From: Bradyrhizobium algeriense
GTDB taxonomy: Bacteria > Pseudomonadota > Alphaproteobacteria > Rhizobiales > Xanthobacteraceae
Direction of reading: 5' to 3'
NCBI RefSeq assembly: GCF_036924595.1
Contig: NZ_JAZHRV010000001.1
Span: 3,038,001-3,102,000, forward strand
Length of the DNA stretch: 64,000 nucleotides
Position numbers and translations under genes: made by a program. The notes below the pieces were generated by a model that was not told the DNA's origin, made no database searches, and saw nothing but the letters and a program-made list of their open reading frames with translations. Shown in pieces: positions 1 to 6,483 of this stretch. Each line of letters opens with the position of its first letter. Within the stretch, counting starts at the first letter, position 1.

Positions 1-258
1 TCGAGATTGGTGACGACGAAGATGGTGCCAAACGCTTCGGTGCGATGCGCGCAGGAGACCTCGTTGGCCTTGAAGCGCTTGCCGCGCGCGTCCCACTTGT
101 CCTCCCAGTAGACGGAGGCTTCCTGGTCGTCTGCCGGCGGCCGGGCGATCCGTCCCATCCACTTTTCCTGAAAGGTCTCGGCGCATGCATGCGACGAGGT
201 CAGCGCCAGCGCCGCAAACCGCAGTTGCGGTGGCGATACCTGCCATGATTGCCAACAT
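1..258 (-). CDS. RlpA-like double-psi beta-barrel protein, 3'-truncated by window edge
   Basis: The reverse strand encodes a short secreted protein that runs off the left edge. The readable frame shows a hydrophobic signal-like stretch (FAALALTSSHACA), then ETFQEKWMGRI, then ASVYWEDKWDARGKRFKANE and CAHRTEAFGTIFVVTNL. This resembles the RlpA signature (ASWYG...TAAHRTLPFGT.V.VTNL), a DPBB fold that in characterised members binds or cleaves naked glycan strands at the septum. The start is unclear. An ATG at 258 opens a different frame (MLAIMAGIATATAVCG) that is also signal-like, while the DPBB frame itself has no ATG. There may be a frameshift inside the signal peptide region, or a non-canonical start near 224. 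Only about 85 codons are visible, so the catalytic Asp region cannot be assessed. Confidence 0.5.
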   Translation of the reverse strand, partial: MLAIMAGIATATAVCGAGADLVACMRRDLSGKVDGTDRPAAGRRPGSLRLLGGQVGRARQALQGQRGLLRASHRSVWHHLRRHQSR

Positions 259-746
259 TCCTGCTGGGGGCGGGCTTGTGCCCGCCGGAGGGTCCAGGCG
301 CAGGTTTCGTTTCGACTTTGGCGCTGGCGTGGCGGAGGCAGGGCGGCATTGCGCCGAGTTGGGTAATCCGAACGATGTTAAGTAACCCGGATGATATGGC
401 GCGGCCAGAATAACACGTGCTAAGCTGCTGCCGTAGCGGACCTGCACGCGCAACGCGCCCAACGTTCACAGCAATGATCGAGCGCAGCTGCCGTTAGGGA
501 ACCGTCAACAAGACACCATTAGCTTCGGATGTTCACACATGCCTTGCGCGCGTAGCGCGGCCAATCTATCACCAGTTGTAAAGGGAAATTGAAGTGCGCC
601 TGCCAGCAAATTCGGTACGGTTGTGTTGTGAAATGAAGCCAACTGGCTGGAACTTTTCGGCCCGAAAGAGGTTCTGAGTCGGCCTTATTGTGCTCATGTT
701 TTCTACCAACGATGAAAGCTACATCGAATCATGATTGGGGACGGTC
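259..746. other. Intergenic region, no gene seen
   Basis: About 490 bases between the RlpA-like fragment and the first H-NS-type gene. Open frames here lack coding character and recognisable motifs. The final ~60 bases resemble the DNA upstream of the second H-NS paralogue (around 3735-3794) and probably contain its promoter and leader. Confidence 0.5.
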
Positions 747-1070
747 GTGAACCGCAATAACTTCAAATCGATGTCCACGGATGAGCTGTGGGCACTCCAC
801 GAAGAAATCGCCTCGAGGCTTGCGGCCTCGCTGCTCGCGGAGAAGCGTGTGCTCGAAAATCGCCTGAAGCAACTCAAGGGTGGCGTCGAAGCCGAGCGCG
901 AGAGTTCGTCGACAGGGAAGCGTCCATATCCAACCGTCGTTCCGAAGTTTCGGAATCCGGACCGGCCGTCTGAAACTTGGGCGGGACGAGGGAAGACGCC
1001 GCGTTGGCTTGCTGCAAAATTGAAGTCCGGCAAGCGGATCGACGACTTCCGCATCAGGCAGGTAGCATAA
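747..1070 (+). CDS. H-NS/HvrA-type nucleoid-associated protein, paralogue 1
   Basis: A 107-residue H-NS family protein. The N-terminal half (residues 8-45) is a predicted helical oligomerisation domain (STDELWALHEEIASRL, then AEKRVLENRLKQL). The C-terminal half carries the family DNA-binding core TWAGRGKTPRWL at residues 77-88, matching the AT-hook-like loop of H-NS proteins that reads the minor groove of AT-rich DNA. The start is taken as GTG at 747 because it aligns with the ATG of the paralogue at 3795; an in-frame TTG at 735 would add four residues, but the GGGGA before 747 works as a ribosome site. The family silences AT-rich or foreign DNA and, as HvrA, can affect photosynthesis or nitrogen genes. 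It stands alone and shares its upstream DNA with the second copy. Confidence 0.85.
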   Translation: MNRNNFKSMSTDELWALHEEIASRLAASLLAEKRVLENRLKQLKGGVEAERESSSTGKRPYPTVVPKFRNPDRPSETWAGRGKTPRWLAAKLKSGKRIDDFRIRQVA

Positions 1071-1271
1071 GAAGTCTTTCAGCCGCTCGGTCGCGGTGTA
1101 CCCGCATTTTTGGCCGATCCACGAATTTGGCCAAAGTGAAGGCTGCGGATGCCCCCCCGATCTGCTGCGGCTCGCTAGTGCGCGCGAGTTTTCGTCTGTT
1201 CGGCCTGGAAAGCCTTCAGGCATTTCGGCAACATCGCTGTTGATGTCGATCTGGATGATGTCAATCCGGAA

Positions 1272-1583
1272 TCAGATGGCGTCACGGTCGCACTTCAGAT
1301 TGCCTTGACCTCGATCCTGGCCTTGGCTTGGACCTTGGCCCTTGGAATCGAGTGTCCTTGCGATATGCGCTTCCAGGGCTCTGACAATTCCCATCCGCGC
1401 AAACAGCATGGGCCCGCGGTCTTCGGCGGCATCGATCAGCATCTGGACGGCAAGCCGCCATTCCTGACAATCACGTTCTGGCTGAGGAAGCTTCCGGATG
1501 TAGTCGGCGGCGTCTCGCAGGGTTTGCGCAGGCGGTCCCTCCGGGAGTGGGACAGGCTGAGCGAACGGACGATCCCAGGACAT
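1272..1583 (-). CDS. Small conserved hypothetical protein (family shared with 54863-55153)
   Basis: A 103-residue protein of unknown function with a ribosome site GGGAG seven bases before the ATG. Its core (PLPEGPPAQTLRDAADYIRKLP, EWRLAVQMLIDAAED, GPMLFARMGIVRALEAHIAR) aligns along its length with the protein at 54863-55153, which has TLRDAASYITKLPKAE and ARIGVMKALNRHVER at matching places. The two are therefore paralogues within one window. The C-terminus here departs from the relative: it is a Gln/Gly-rich low-complexity tail (GQGPSQGQDRGQGN) encoded by a near-repeat of ccttggc units instead of the RKDTH ending. No signal peptide or membrane segment is visible. Function unknown. Confidence 0.65.
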   Translation of the reverse strand: MSWDRPFAQPVPLPEGPPAQTLRDAADYIRKLPQPERDCQEWRLAVQMLIDAAEDRGPMLFARMGIVRALEAHIARTLDSKGQGPSQGQDRGQGNLKCDRDAI

Positions 1584-1820
1584 GCTGAACTCCCGTCATA
1601 GACCCCCGAACGACTCCAGCGTGCAAGGGGGCGCGCCGGAACGGTCAAGCCGCTTGGGTCGTGTTCCGGAGGAACCGGAAGCCCGGGGATTCGACGCGGA
1701 GTCTCGATGTTGGTTCCATTGCCAAGGCTGTTTTGTTCACGTGGGGTCAGTTCCCCGAGTTCCGCGTGCCGTGCAGGGGGCGTCTTGCACTTGCGCGATG
1801 AAGGCCGGGTTGCAGATCGA

Positions 1821-2084
1821 TCAGTTTTGAAACGCAACGCCGACGAAATCGCCTTGCCGCCAGATCACGCGGCATTCGCGAACGGTGTGAAAATTGTCGA
1901 AGCTCAATTCGAAATCCAGCGGCAGCAAATTGAGGGTGTGGAGTTCGATTCCAGCCCCGGAATTCGTCACATCCTGAACGCGGCAAGTGAGGACACCGCG
2001 CTGCGCATCAAAGAACAGCAGCGCGTCTTTCGAGATCGTCGTCCTCGCTATCGATCGGCGTTCGAATTCCATCGGAGTTTCCAA
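1821..2084 (-). CDS. PilZ-domain protein
   Basis: An 87-residue single-domain PilZ-like protein. It has the short Arg-rich head (EFERRSIARTTISKDA), the variable strand (VLTCRVQDVTNSGAGIEL, matching the family D-x-S-x-x-G-x pattern with N replacing the usual S or D) and the closing CRVIWRQGDFVGVAF strand typical of alphaproteobacterial PilZ proteins. PilZ domains generally bind cyclic di-GMP through RxxxR and D/NxSxxG. Here the RRSIAR segment and TNSGAG are present, so binding is plausible. An internal ATG four codons in (2072) is an equally good start. It is transcribed alone and opposite to its neighbours. A second PilZ protein of the same size class lies at 19705. Confidence 0.75.
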   Translation of the reverse strand: METPMEFERRSIARTTISKDALLFFDAQRGVLTCRVQDVTNSGAGIELHTLNLLPLDFELSFDNFHTVRECRVIWRQGDFVGVAFQN

Positions 2085-2364
2085 CAGTTTTCGCCAGGTC
2101 TTCGCAAGTCAGATCCTGGCAAGTCAGGTCCTGGCAAGTAAAGGCTCAGCGAATTGCGCTCAGGCGGCAATCAGCTTCGGCCTTCTTCGTAAACAATCAA
2201 TTTTAGTCATCGCATAAACCGTGTTCCACGGGCGGAGCAGCCGCCGTCGGGACAGTATCAGTTGCGGGTTAAGCACAGCTCCGCCTGTTCCGTATGCGGA
2301 ACTCACAATCAGGCTTGATGCGCCGGTGAAAGCCAGCCTCACTCGTTATGCAGAGGGGAATCAC

Positions 2365-2643
2365 ATGGGTTTACGTTGGATATGTGTGCTGGCGCTGTGT
2401 CTTGGAACATCAAGCGCCGGATTTGCGGGTGAACAGTCCGGTGTGTTGCGTCGAATTTCGTGTCCTGTCGTGCGCTACTACGTGGCGCAATACAGTGCGT
2501 CCGCCGCCGAGCAGTGGGCCCGCGGCAAAGGCGCGAGCGACGCCGAGATCGAAGCAGCCCGACGCTGCCTGAGGCCCGACACGACGCGAACCGCCAAGGC
2601 GGCCCCATCGAGGCCGCTCGCGCTCGGCACCTACGGCTGGTGA
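2365..2643 (+). CDS. Small secreted protein of unknown function
   Basis: A 92-residue protein with a clear signal peptide (residues 1 to about 21: MGLRWICVLALCLGTSSAGF, cleavage near FAG-EQ). The mature part is about 70 residues and has two cysteines (ISCPVVRYYVAQYSASA, then ARRCLRPDT) that could form one disulfide. The start at 2365 is chosen because it follows AGAGGGG six bases upstream and begins the signal peptide; the upstream in-frame extension has no signal character. Such two-cysteine periplasmic proteins (PVVRYYVAQYS... with EIEAARRCL) are frequent hypothetical proteins in Bradyrhizobium. It lies beside a DUF3551 gene on the other strand. Confidence 0.65.
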   Translation: MGLRWICVLALCLGTSSAGFAGEQSGVLRRISCPVVRYYVAQYSASAAEQWARGKGASDAEIEAARRCLRPDTTRTAKAAPSRPLALGTYGW

Positions 2644-2699
2644 ATCGCCGGAGAGGCCGCCGCCCTAACGGGTAGCGCGGTCGTCGAAGCGCGCGATTT

Positions 2700-2994
2700 T
2701 CAGTACTGCTGTGGCCGCTGACGCTTGCCAGGCTTGGTCTTCGGCCCGCCGTAATATGGATTGACCACGCATTGGGCGGAGCGGCCCGAGGCCGACGCGG
2801 CACACTGCGCCATCGTTTGATAGCGGCACTCGAAATAGAAGTCCGCGATGCCGCCCTGGTAGATCTGCAGGCAAACGGGATAGCTCGGATCGTAGGTCTG
2901 GGCGCGGGCAGGTGCGGGCAGGTGCGGGCAGGGCAATCGTCGCGGCTAGGATCGTCAAAGCCGTTGCTGTGGCAGGTGCGTGTCGCAACTCCAT
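2700..2994 (-). pseudogene. DUF3551 secreted protein, frameshifted by a decamer duplication
   Basis: Two frames together make one DUF3551-type small secreted protein. The ATG at 2994 starts a signal peptide (MELRHAPATATALTILAATI, then ALPAPA), and the second frame supplies the mature part AQTYDPSYPVCLQIYQGG, ADFYFECRYQTMAQCAAS and a CVVNPYYGG ending, with the family cysteines in place. The frames are separated exactly at a decamer repeat on the + strand (ggcgcgggca, ggtgcgggca, ggtgcgggca at 2901-2930). Removing one ggtgcgggca unit gives the continuous reading LPAPARAQTYDPSYPVCLQ, with no other change needed. The gene is thus off by a 10-bp tandem duplication and could revert by slippage. DUF3551 proteins are abundant in Bradyrhizobium and uncharacterised. 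Confidence 0.75.
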
Positions 2995-3155
2995 CCTGAT
3001 ATCCTCTCAATACCTTGAGCAAGTAGCCCGCATGAGCTCGCGCGATTGCGTGCCCGGCGACGAGCGCAATTGCGCTCGCACCGTGATGACAGGCTCCGCG
3101 ATATGCGGGGTGCAACCCGGATATCGCTACGCTACGCTTGCCACGAGCCCGTGTT

Positions 3156-3413
3156 TCAGACTTCCCGATCCTCAAATCCATACTCTCGATAGATAGCGGC
3201 GCGATCGGCGTGGGGGTTTAGCCGGCACTTTGCCTGGGCGAGATGCAGGTTAAGGGTCCCGGGCTGACAATTGGCTGCCAGCAATTTCTTGATGTCGTCC
3301 ATCTGCTGGCGTGATTGCTGGGTCGGTTCGAGTTGCTCAAGCGCGACCAGTGCCGTTGCCAGCGCTTCCGTGACTACCCATTCGTCGTGGCCGGTGATTC
3401 CCTTTCTCGGCAT
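3156..3413 (-). CDS. Conserved hypothetical protein, 85 residues
   Basis: A soluble, mostly helical 85-residue protein beginning MPRKGITGHDEWVVTEAL and continuing ATALVALEQLEPTQQSRQQM, then DDIKKLLAANC and LNPHADRAAIYREYG. The ATG at 3413 is preferred over one four codons upstream because AAGGA sits at a usable distance before it, whereas it abuts the upstream ATG. No signal peptide, membrane segment or known motif is visible. The composition and codon use match neighbouring genes. I do not recognise its function. Confidence 0.5.
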   Translation of the reverse strand: MPRKGITGHDEWVVTEALATALVALEQLEPTQQSRQQMDDIKKLLAANCQPGTLNLHLAQAKCRLNPHADRAAIYREYGFEDREV

Positions 3414-3794
3414 GACGACCCGCATCCTTTGTCAGGGGCAACGGAGCAATTTCCGGCCGGCATTATAAGCCCAAACCGCAAATCGTCACCCGTGCCGCTT
3501 CAGTTTTCTTTGGCCTTAATGCACAAATAGACGCCTGAGCGGAGCGATGCGCGGCGAAGTCCACGCTACCGGTTCCTCCGCCGCGGCCGGACGAGGCCCT
3601 CAATCTCCGGTTGTATTGTCGGAATTCGGAAAATTCCTTCGGTCAAGCTTGCGTTGCACAACGCATATTTCTTCCGCGGAAGCACGACTCCCATCTAACC
3701 TGATCCAGCAGAGCGTTTTGAAGCGGCCTTGTTATGCTCAGATTATCGGCCGACGATGAGGGCTCAAAACTTTGAATCATGATTGGGGACCGTC
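3414..3794. other. Intergenic region upstream of the second H-NS paralogue
   Basis: No gene is seen. The last ~65 bases (ttatgctcag ... gaatcatgattggggac) are clearly related to the bases preceding the first paralogue at 690-746 (ttgtgctcat ... gaatcatgattggggac), so the duplication included the leader and probably the promoter. Confidence 0.55.
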
Positions 3795-4223
3795 ATGAAC
3801 CGGAATGACTTCAAGTCGATGTCCACTGACGAATTGTGGGCGCTCCATGAGGAAATTGCCACCAGGCTTGCGGCGGCACTGACGGCGGAAAAGAACGTGC
3901 TTGAAAACCGCCTGAGGCGACTCCAGCGCGGCATTGAAATTCAACATGCAACTGATGATGCCGAGTCTTCGCATGCCAAGTCTTCGCATGCCAAGTCTTC
4001 GAGTGCCAAGCCGTCTCATGGTAAGTCATCTCATGGCAAGTTGTCTCGCCATGCCAAGTCGTCGACGGAGCGCCGGCCCTATCCCGCTGTCGTTCCGAAA
4101 TATCGGAATCCGGAGCGGCCGTCGGAGACCTGGGCGGGACGCGGCAAGAAGCCCCGCTGGCTGGCCGCACAACTAAAGTCCGGCAAGCGGATCGACGACT
4201 TTCGGATCAGGCAGGCCGCATAG
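3795..4223 (+). CDS. H-NS/HvrA-type protein, paralogue 2, with Lys/Ser/His repeat linker
   Basis: A 142-residue H-NS family protein, closely similar to the one at 747 in both the N-terminal oligomerisation part (MNRNDFKSMSTDELWALHEE) and the C-terminal DNA-binding core (TWAGRGKKPRWL, residues 112-123). It differs by an insertion of about 31 residues at positions 58-88 made of six tandem units: SSHAK, SSHAK, SSSAK, PSHGK, SSHGK, LSRHAK. These come from five 15-base units and one 18-base unit (3966-4058), the first two identical at DNA level, so the array arose by recent in-frame slippage. The linker adds positive charge, resembling histone-H1-like tails. It stands alone, with the same leader as its paralogue. 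ATG at 3795 follows GGGGA. Confidence 0.85.
   Translation: MNRNDFKSMSTDELWALHEEIATRLAAALTAEKNVLENRLRRLQRGIEIQHATDDAESSHAKSSHAKSSSAKPSHGKSSHGKLSRHAKSSTERRPYPAVVPKYRNPERPSETWAGRGKKPRWLAAQLKSGKRIDDFRIRQAA
3966..4058 (+). repeat. In-frame tandem repeat, 5 x 15 bp plus one 18-bp unit
   Basis: Units begin at 3966, 3981, 3996, 4011, 4026 and 4041. The first two are identical (tcttcgcatgccaag); later ones diverge progressively. Every length is a multiple of three, so copy-number change would alter linker length without breaking the H-NS-type frame. Confidence 0.85.
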
Positions 4224-4230
4224 GCGATCA

Positions 4231-4398
4231 CTAAAGCCGCGCAGCTTCGGCTTTCTGAACCTGCTTGCGCAGTGCCTGCACCTCGGCCAGCCGTCTGGCG
4301 AGCTTTGCGGCCCCTTCGCGGGCGGCCCCTTCACGGATTGGCTTCCTTGAGGCAGACGGATGCCGTTTGGTTCTGCCCTGCGTTGCTCTCGCCGCCAT
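4231..4398 (-). CDS. Small basic helical protein
   Basis: A 55-residue, strongly basic protein beginning MAARATQGRTKRHPSASRKP, followed by an Ala/Arg-rich amphipathic helix (KLARRLAEVQALRKQVQKAE). The ATG at 4398 is chosen because AGGAAGGGG lies eight bases upstream; a GTG 12 codons earlier has no such site. The composition suggests a nucleic-acid-binding or coiled-coil protein, but no family is recognised. It converges on the H-NS-type gene ending at 4223, only 7 bases away. The function is unknown. Confidence 0.5.
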   Translation of the reverse strand: MAARATQGRTKRHPSASRKPIREGAAREGAAKLARRLAEVQALRKQVQKAEAARL

Positions 4399-4576
4399 CG
4401 TGGTTGCCCCTTCCTGAACTCTCCCCACGTTCACGGTGCTCTCTTGTTGGGTCGTCGGCTAGTGCCGGCCCGACACAGCGCGCGCGAAGATCGATGACGG
4501 TTCCACTTTTGGGACGTGTCGTGCTATCCGCGCAACATAAGATGCTTCATCGGCTTCGAATGGCCGCATGACCTTA

Positions 4577-4828
4577 TTAATCAAGATTTTTGCGTTTCAA
4601 CCGCATTTGCATATCAAACTTGAGGTCATATTTCTTTCCATCCGCACATACGGCATCGTCAACCTCGAACTGCTGATCGTCTTCGTCCATCTCGAACTTG
4701 CCGCCGGAACATCCTTCAGCTTGGACCGCAGCGGTGAGCCGTGCGCGTTCGTCTTCAGTAACCTGGCGATCGGCGAGCGCAGGCAAGACCGACATGGCGA
4801 GTATTGCTATCGATATGATCCATCGCAT
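4577..4828 (-). CDS. PepSY-like small periplasmic protein
   Basis: An 83-residue secreted protein with signal peptide MRWIISIAILAMSVLPALA (cleavage before DRQV). The mature part reads VTEDERARLTAAVQAEGCSG, GKFEMDEDDQQFEVDDAVC and ADGKKYDLKFD, which resembles the PepSY pattern (helix, then G-x-x-E-x-D...FEVD...G..YD). It carries two cysteines. PepSY domains occur in secreted protease inhibitors and metal-handling proteins; no role can be assigned here. A strong ribosome site AGGAGGAA lies seven bases upstream of the ATG at 4828, which settles the start against the much longer open frame. Confidence 0.7.
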   Translation of the reverse strand: MRWIISIAILAMSVLPALADRQVTEDERARLTAAVQAEGCSGGKFEMDEDDQQFEVDDAVCADGKKYDLKFDMQMRLKRKNLD

Positions 4829-5014
4829 GAGCAAGTTCCTCCTGTGGGGCGCTCGTGCAGCGATCGCTTCGCGCTGACCAGTCGGTTTTCTCGCCACGTC
4901 AGGGCATTGCGCGGACCGGCACGTACAACCCGAATGCCTGCGACCGCCAAACGTTCCGCAAATCCGGCAACTCGCTGGTAGAAATCCAATCGGGGTGGGA
5001 GGAGCATCCGGGAA

Positions 5015-5056
5015 GGGAAGGTCCTTTCTGAAAACGGGAAGGTCCTTTCCGAAGTG
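5015..5056. repeat. Two tandem 21-bp near-identical units
   Basis: Units at 5015-5035 and 5036-5056 both begin gggaaggtcctttc. They lie between the PepSY-like gene and the terminator of the PEP-CTERM gene. No function is apparent. Confidence 0.6.
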
Positions 5057-5074
5057 AACAGGTGGGGACGCAAA

Positions 5075-5100
5075 CAAAAAGACCGCCCGAAGGCGGTCTC
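5075..5100 (-). terminator. Rho-independent terminator of the PEP-CTERM gene
   Basis: On the minus strand the transcript forms GACCGCC-UUCG-GGCGGUC followed by UUUUUG. A seven-pair GC stem capped by a stable UUCG tetraloop with a U tract lies 25 bases after the stop of the gene ending at 5125. Confidence 0.85.
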
Positions 5101-5124
5101 TCGGTCGCTTGCTGGGGTAAACGA

Positions 5125-5814
5125 TCAGGCTACGGTAAGCGCAGCCTGCTTGCGGCGGCGAAAGCTCATGTAGCCGACTCCAGCAAAGCCAAGGATCATC
5201 ATGGCCCAGGTGGCAGGCTCGGGCACGGCCGAGGTCAGACCCTGCGCGAGCCTTAAATCATCGACCGTTGGCCACAGAAAACTTCCAGCGGGTTGTACGG
5301 CGGAGACGGTGAGCGACGTAATAGTACCATCGGAGACGAAGCCGATGAAGCTTGACGTGGTGGCATTAATGATCGTGTGGGAAGTCACGCCGAAGCTATC
5401 AGTCAAGCTTAGTGCGATGCTGCCAGGTTGGAAGAGTCCCGCAATATTACTGCCAAAGAAATTCGCGCCGATCGCGCTGATCGTGGTCGCGAAATTGTAA
5501 AAGGTTATTGAGTCCGCTGCGGTGTTCGTAGACAGCCAAGGATCGGCGACCGTGCCTGCAATGAAGAAGGTGCTGGTTTCCGCCGCAGCAGAATAGCTGT
5601 AGGCGCCCGCAGACCGGGTGATGGGTGATGGCGCTGAGAACACGACGCCTAAATCTGTGAAGGTATCAACGCCGGGGGCTGTCGTTGCAGCGTTGAATGC
5701 TGCTTGCGAGGTGAAAACCGTAGCAGCATCGGCAGTTTGAACGCCCGCCAGGGCGACAACGGCCAATGCGGCACTCGATGAAATAAATGAAGCGAACGAA
5801 TATTTAAATTTCAT
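5125..5814 (-). CDS. PEPxxWA-CTERM sorting-domain protein
   Basis: A 229-residue exported protein. Residues 1-30 are a signal peptide (MKFKYSFASFISSSAALAVV ... DAA). The body is Ser/Thr/Ala-rich and beta-rich, without recognised catalytic motifs. The C-terminus carries the sorting signal [20 protein letters not shown] followed by FRRRK: a PEP motif, a hydrophobic segment and a basic stop, the PEPxxWA-CTERM form of alphaproteobacteria. In the known system an exosortase cleaves at PEP and the protein goes to the surface or the exopolysaccharide. No exosortase is in this window. The base composition is more AT-rich than in flanking genes, which could mean transfer. A second protein with the same tail lies at 52273. 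Confidence 0.85.
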   Translation of the reverse strand: MKFKYSFASFISSSAALAVVALAGVQTADAATVFTSQAAFNAATTAPGVDTFTDLGVVFSAPSPITRSAGAYSYSAAAETSTFFIAGTVADPWLSTNTAADSITFYNFATTISAIGANFFGSNIAGLFQPGSIALSLTDSFGVTSHTIINATTSSFIGFVSDGTITSLTVSAVQPAGSFLWPTVDDLRLAQGLTSAVPEPATWAMMILGFAGVGYMSFRRRKQAALTVA

Positions 5815-5877
5815 ATTTTAAGTCATTCCATAAATTAAATACGATGGGCGGCAGTGTTACGGTTAATTAATATACTG

Positions 5878-6003
5878 TCAATCGTTGCTGAGCCGCAAAC
5901 CGTCGTTGGTCTCTCCTGAGCTTGCGTATTCCCAATGGGTATCCTTGCGCTCAGGATTGAACTCCCGCTCGACATGACGGTTCAGGATGGGTGTAGCCTG
6001 CAT
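5878..6003 (-). pseudogene. Remnant of the small hypothetical family found at 54863
   Basis: A 41-codon fragment whose frame contains LNRHVEREFNPERKDTHW, nearly the same as LNRHVERVFNPDRKDTH in the intact protein at 54863-55153. The sequence upstream of this match is not related, so the N-terminal two thirds are lost and the ATG at 6003 is probably fortuitous. The fragment lies 76 bases beyond the 3' end of tRNA-Arg. Confidence 0.65.
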
Positions 6004-6079
6004 GAGCGCAGCGAGATGCTGAAATGGCAGTCCGGACGTCGCTCTGCTCATCCGGGCTACGCTTGCTAGCCATGTTATT

Positions 6080-6156
6080 TGGCGATCCCAGCAGGATTCG
6101 AACCTGCAACCCACGGAGTAGAAATCCGTTACTCTATCCAGTTGAGCTATGGGACC
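6080..6156 (-). tRNA. tRNA-Arg (anticodon TCT)
   Basis: The complement folds as a full cloverleaf: acceptor GGTCCCA with TGGGATC (one G-T pair), anticodon stem ACGGA/TCCGT around loop TTTCTAC, and T loop GGTTCGAATCC. The anticodon TCT reads AGA. Discriminator G is followed by an encoded CCA ending at 6080. Confidence 0.95.
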
Positions 6157-6483
6157 GTCCGGGCGGTAGCCGCCCCAAGTATCCGCCTTATAGGCCTTCC
6201 TTATCTAGCACTGCCAATATGAAAAATCCGCTTTCCCGCCAAGACGGTCGAACCGATTTCTTTGGGGTCGCGACTAAGGCAGACGGTGGGCTAAAGCCAG
6301 TGGTCCGCCCGTAATATAAAGCCAGCCGCCGGCACTTCCGCCAGGCGGTGCGGCCGGGACCGTTTGGACTGCCAGCGCCATGCATGCGACCTTTTCGCAA
6401 GCCGAATCCACTGCCATCAGTCCGTCACCTTTTCGCGCACTTTTTGACGTTACGCGGCTGATGTCCGCGGCAAGGAGCCCATC
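6157..6483. other. Intergenic region between tRNA-Arg and yfhM
   Basis: About 330 bases with no convincing gene. It holds the promoters of tRNA-Arg (minus) and of yfhM (plus); an AAGGAG ribosome site precedes the yfhM ATG by six bases. Confidence 0.5.

Noticed and set aside
4231..4434. GTG start at 4434 for the small basic protein
   Set aside because: The GTG lacks a ribosome site, while AGGAAGGGG is placed correctly for the ATG at 4398.
5015..5056. CRISPR-like repeat
   Set aside because: Only two contiguous units with no spacers; it is a simple tandem duplication.
6024..6314. Open frame with DPSRIRTCNPRSRNPLLYPVELWD
   Set aside because: It is the antisense reading of tRNA-Arg.
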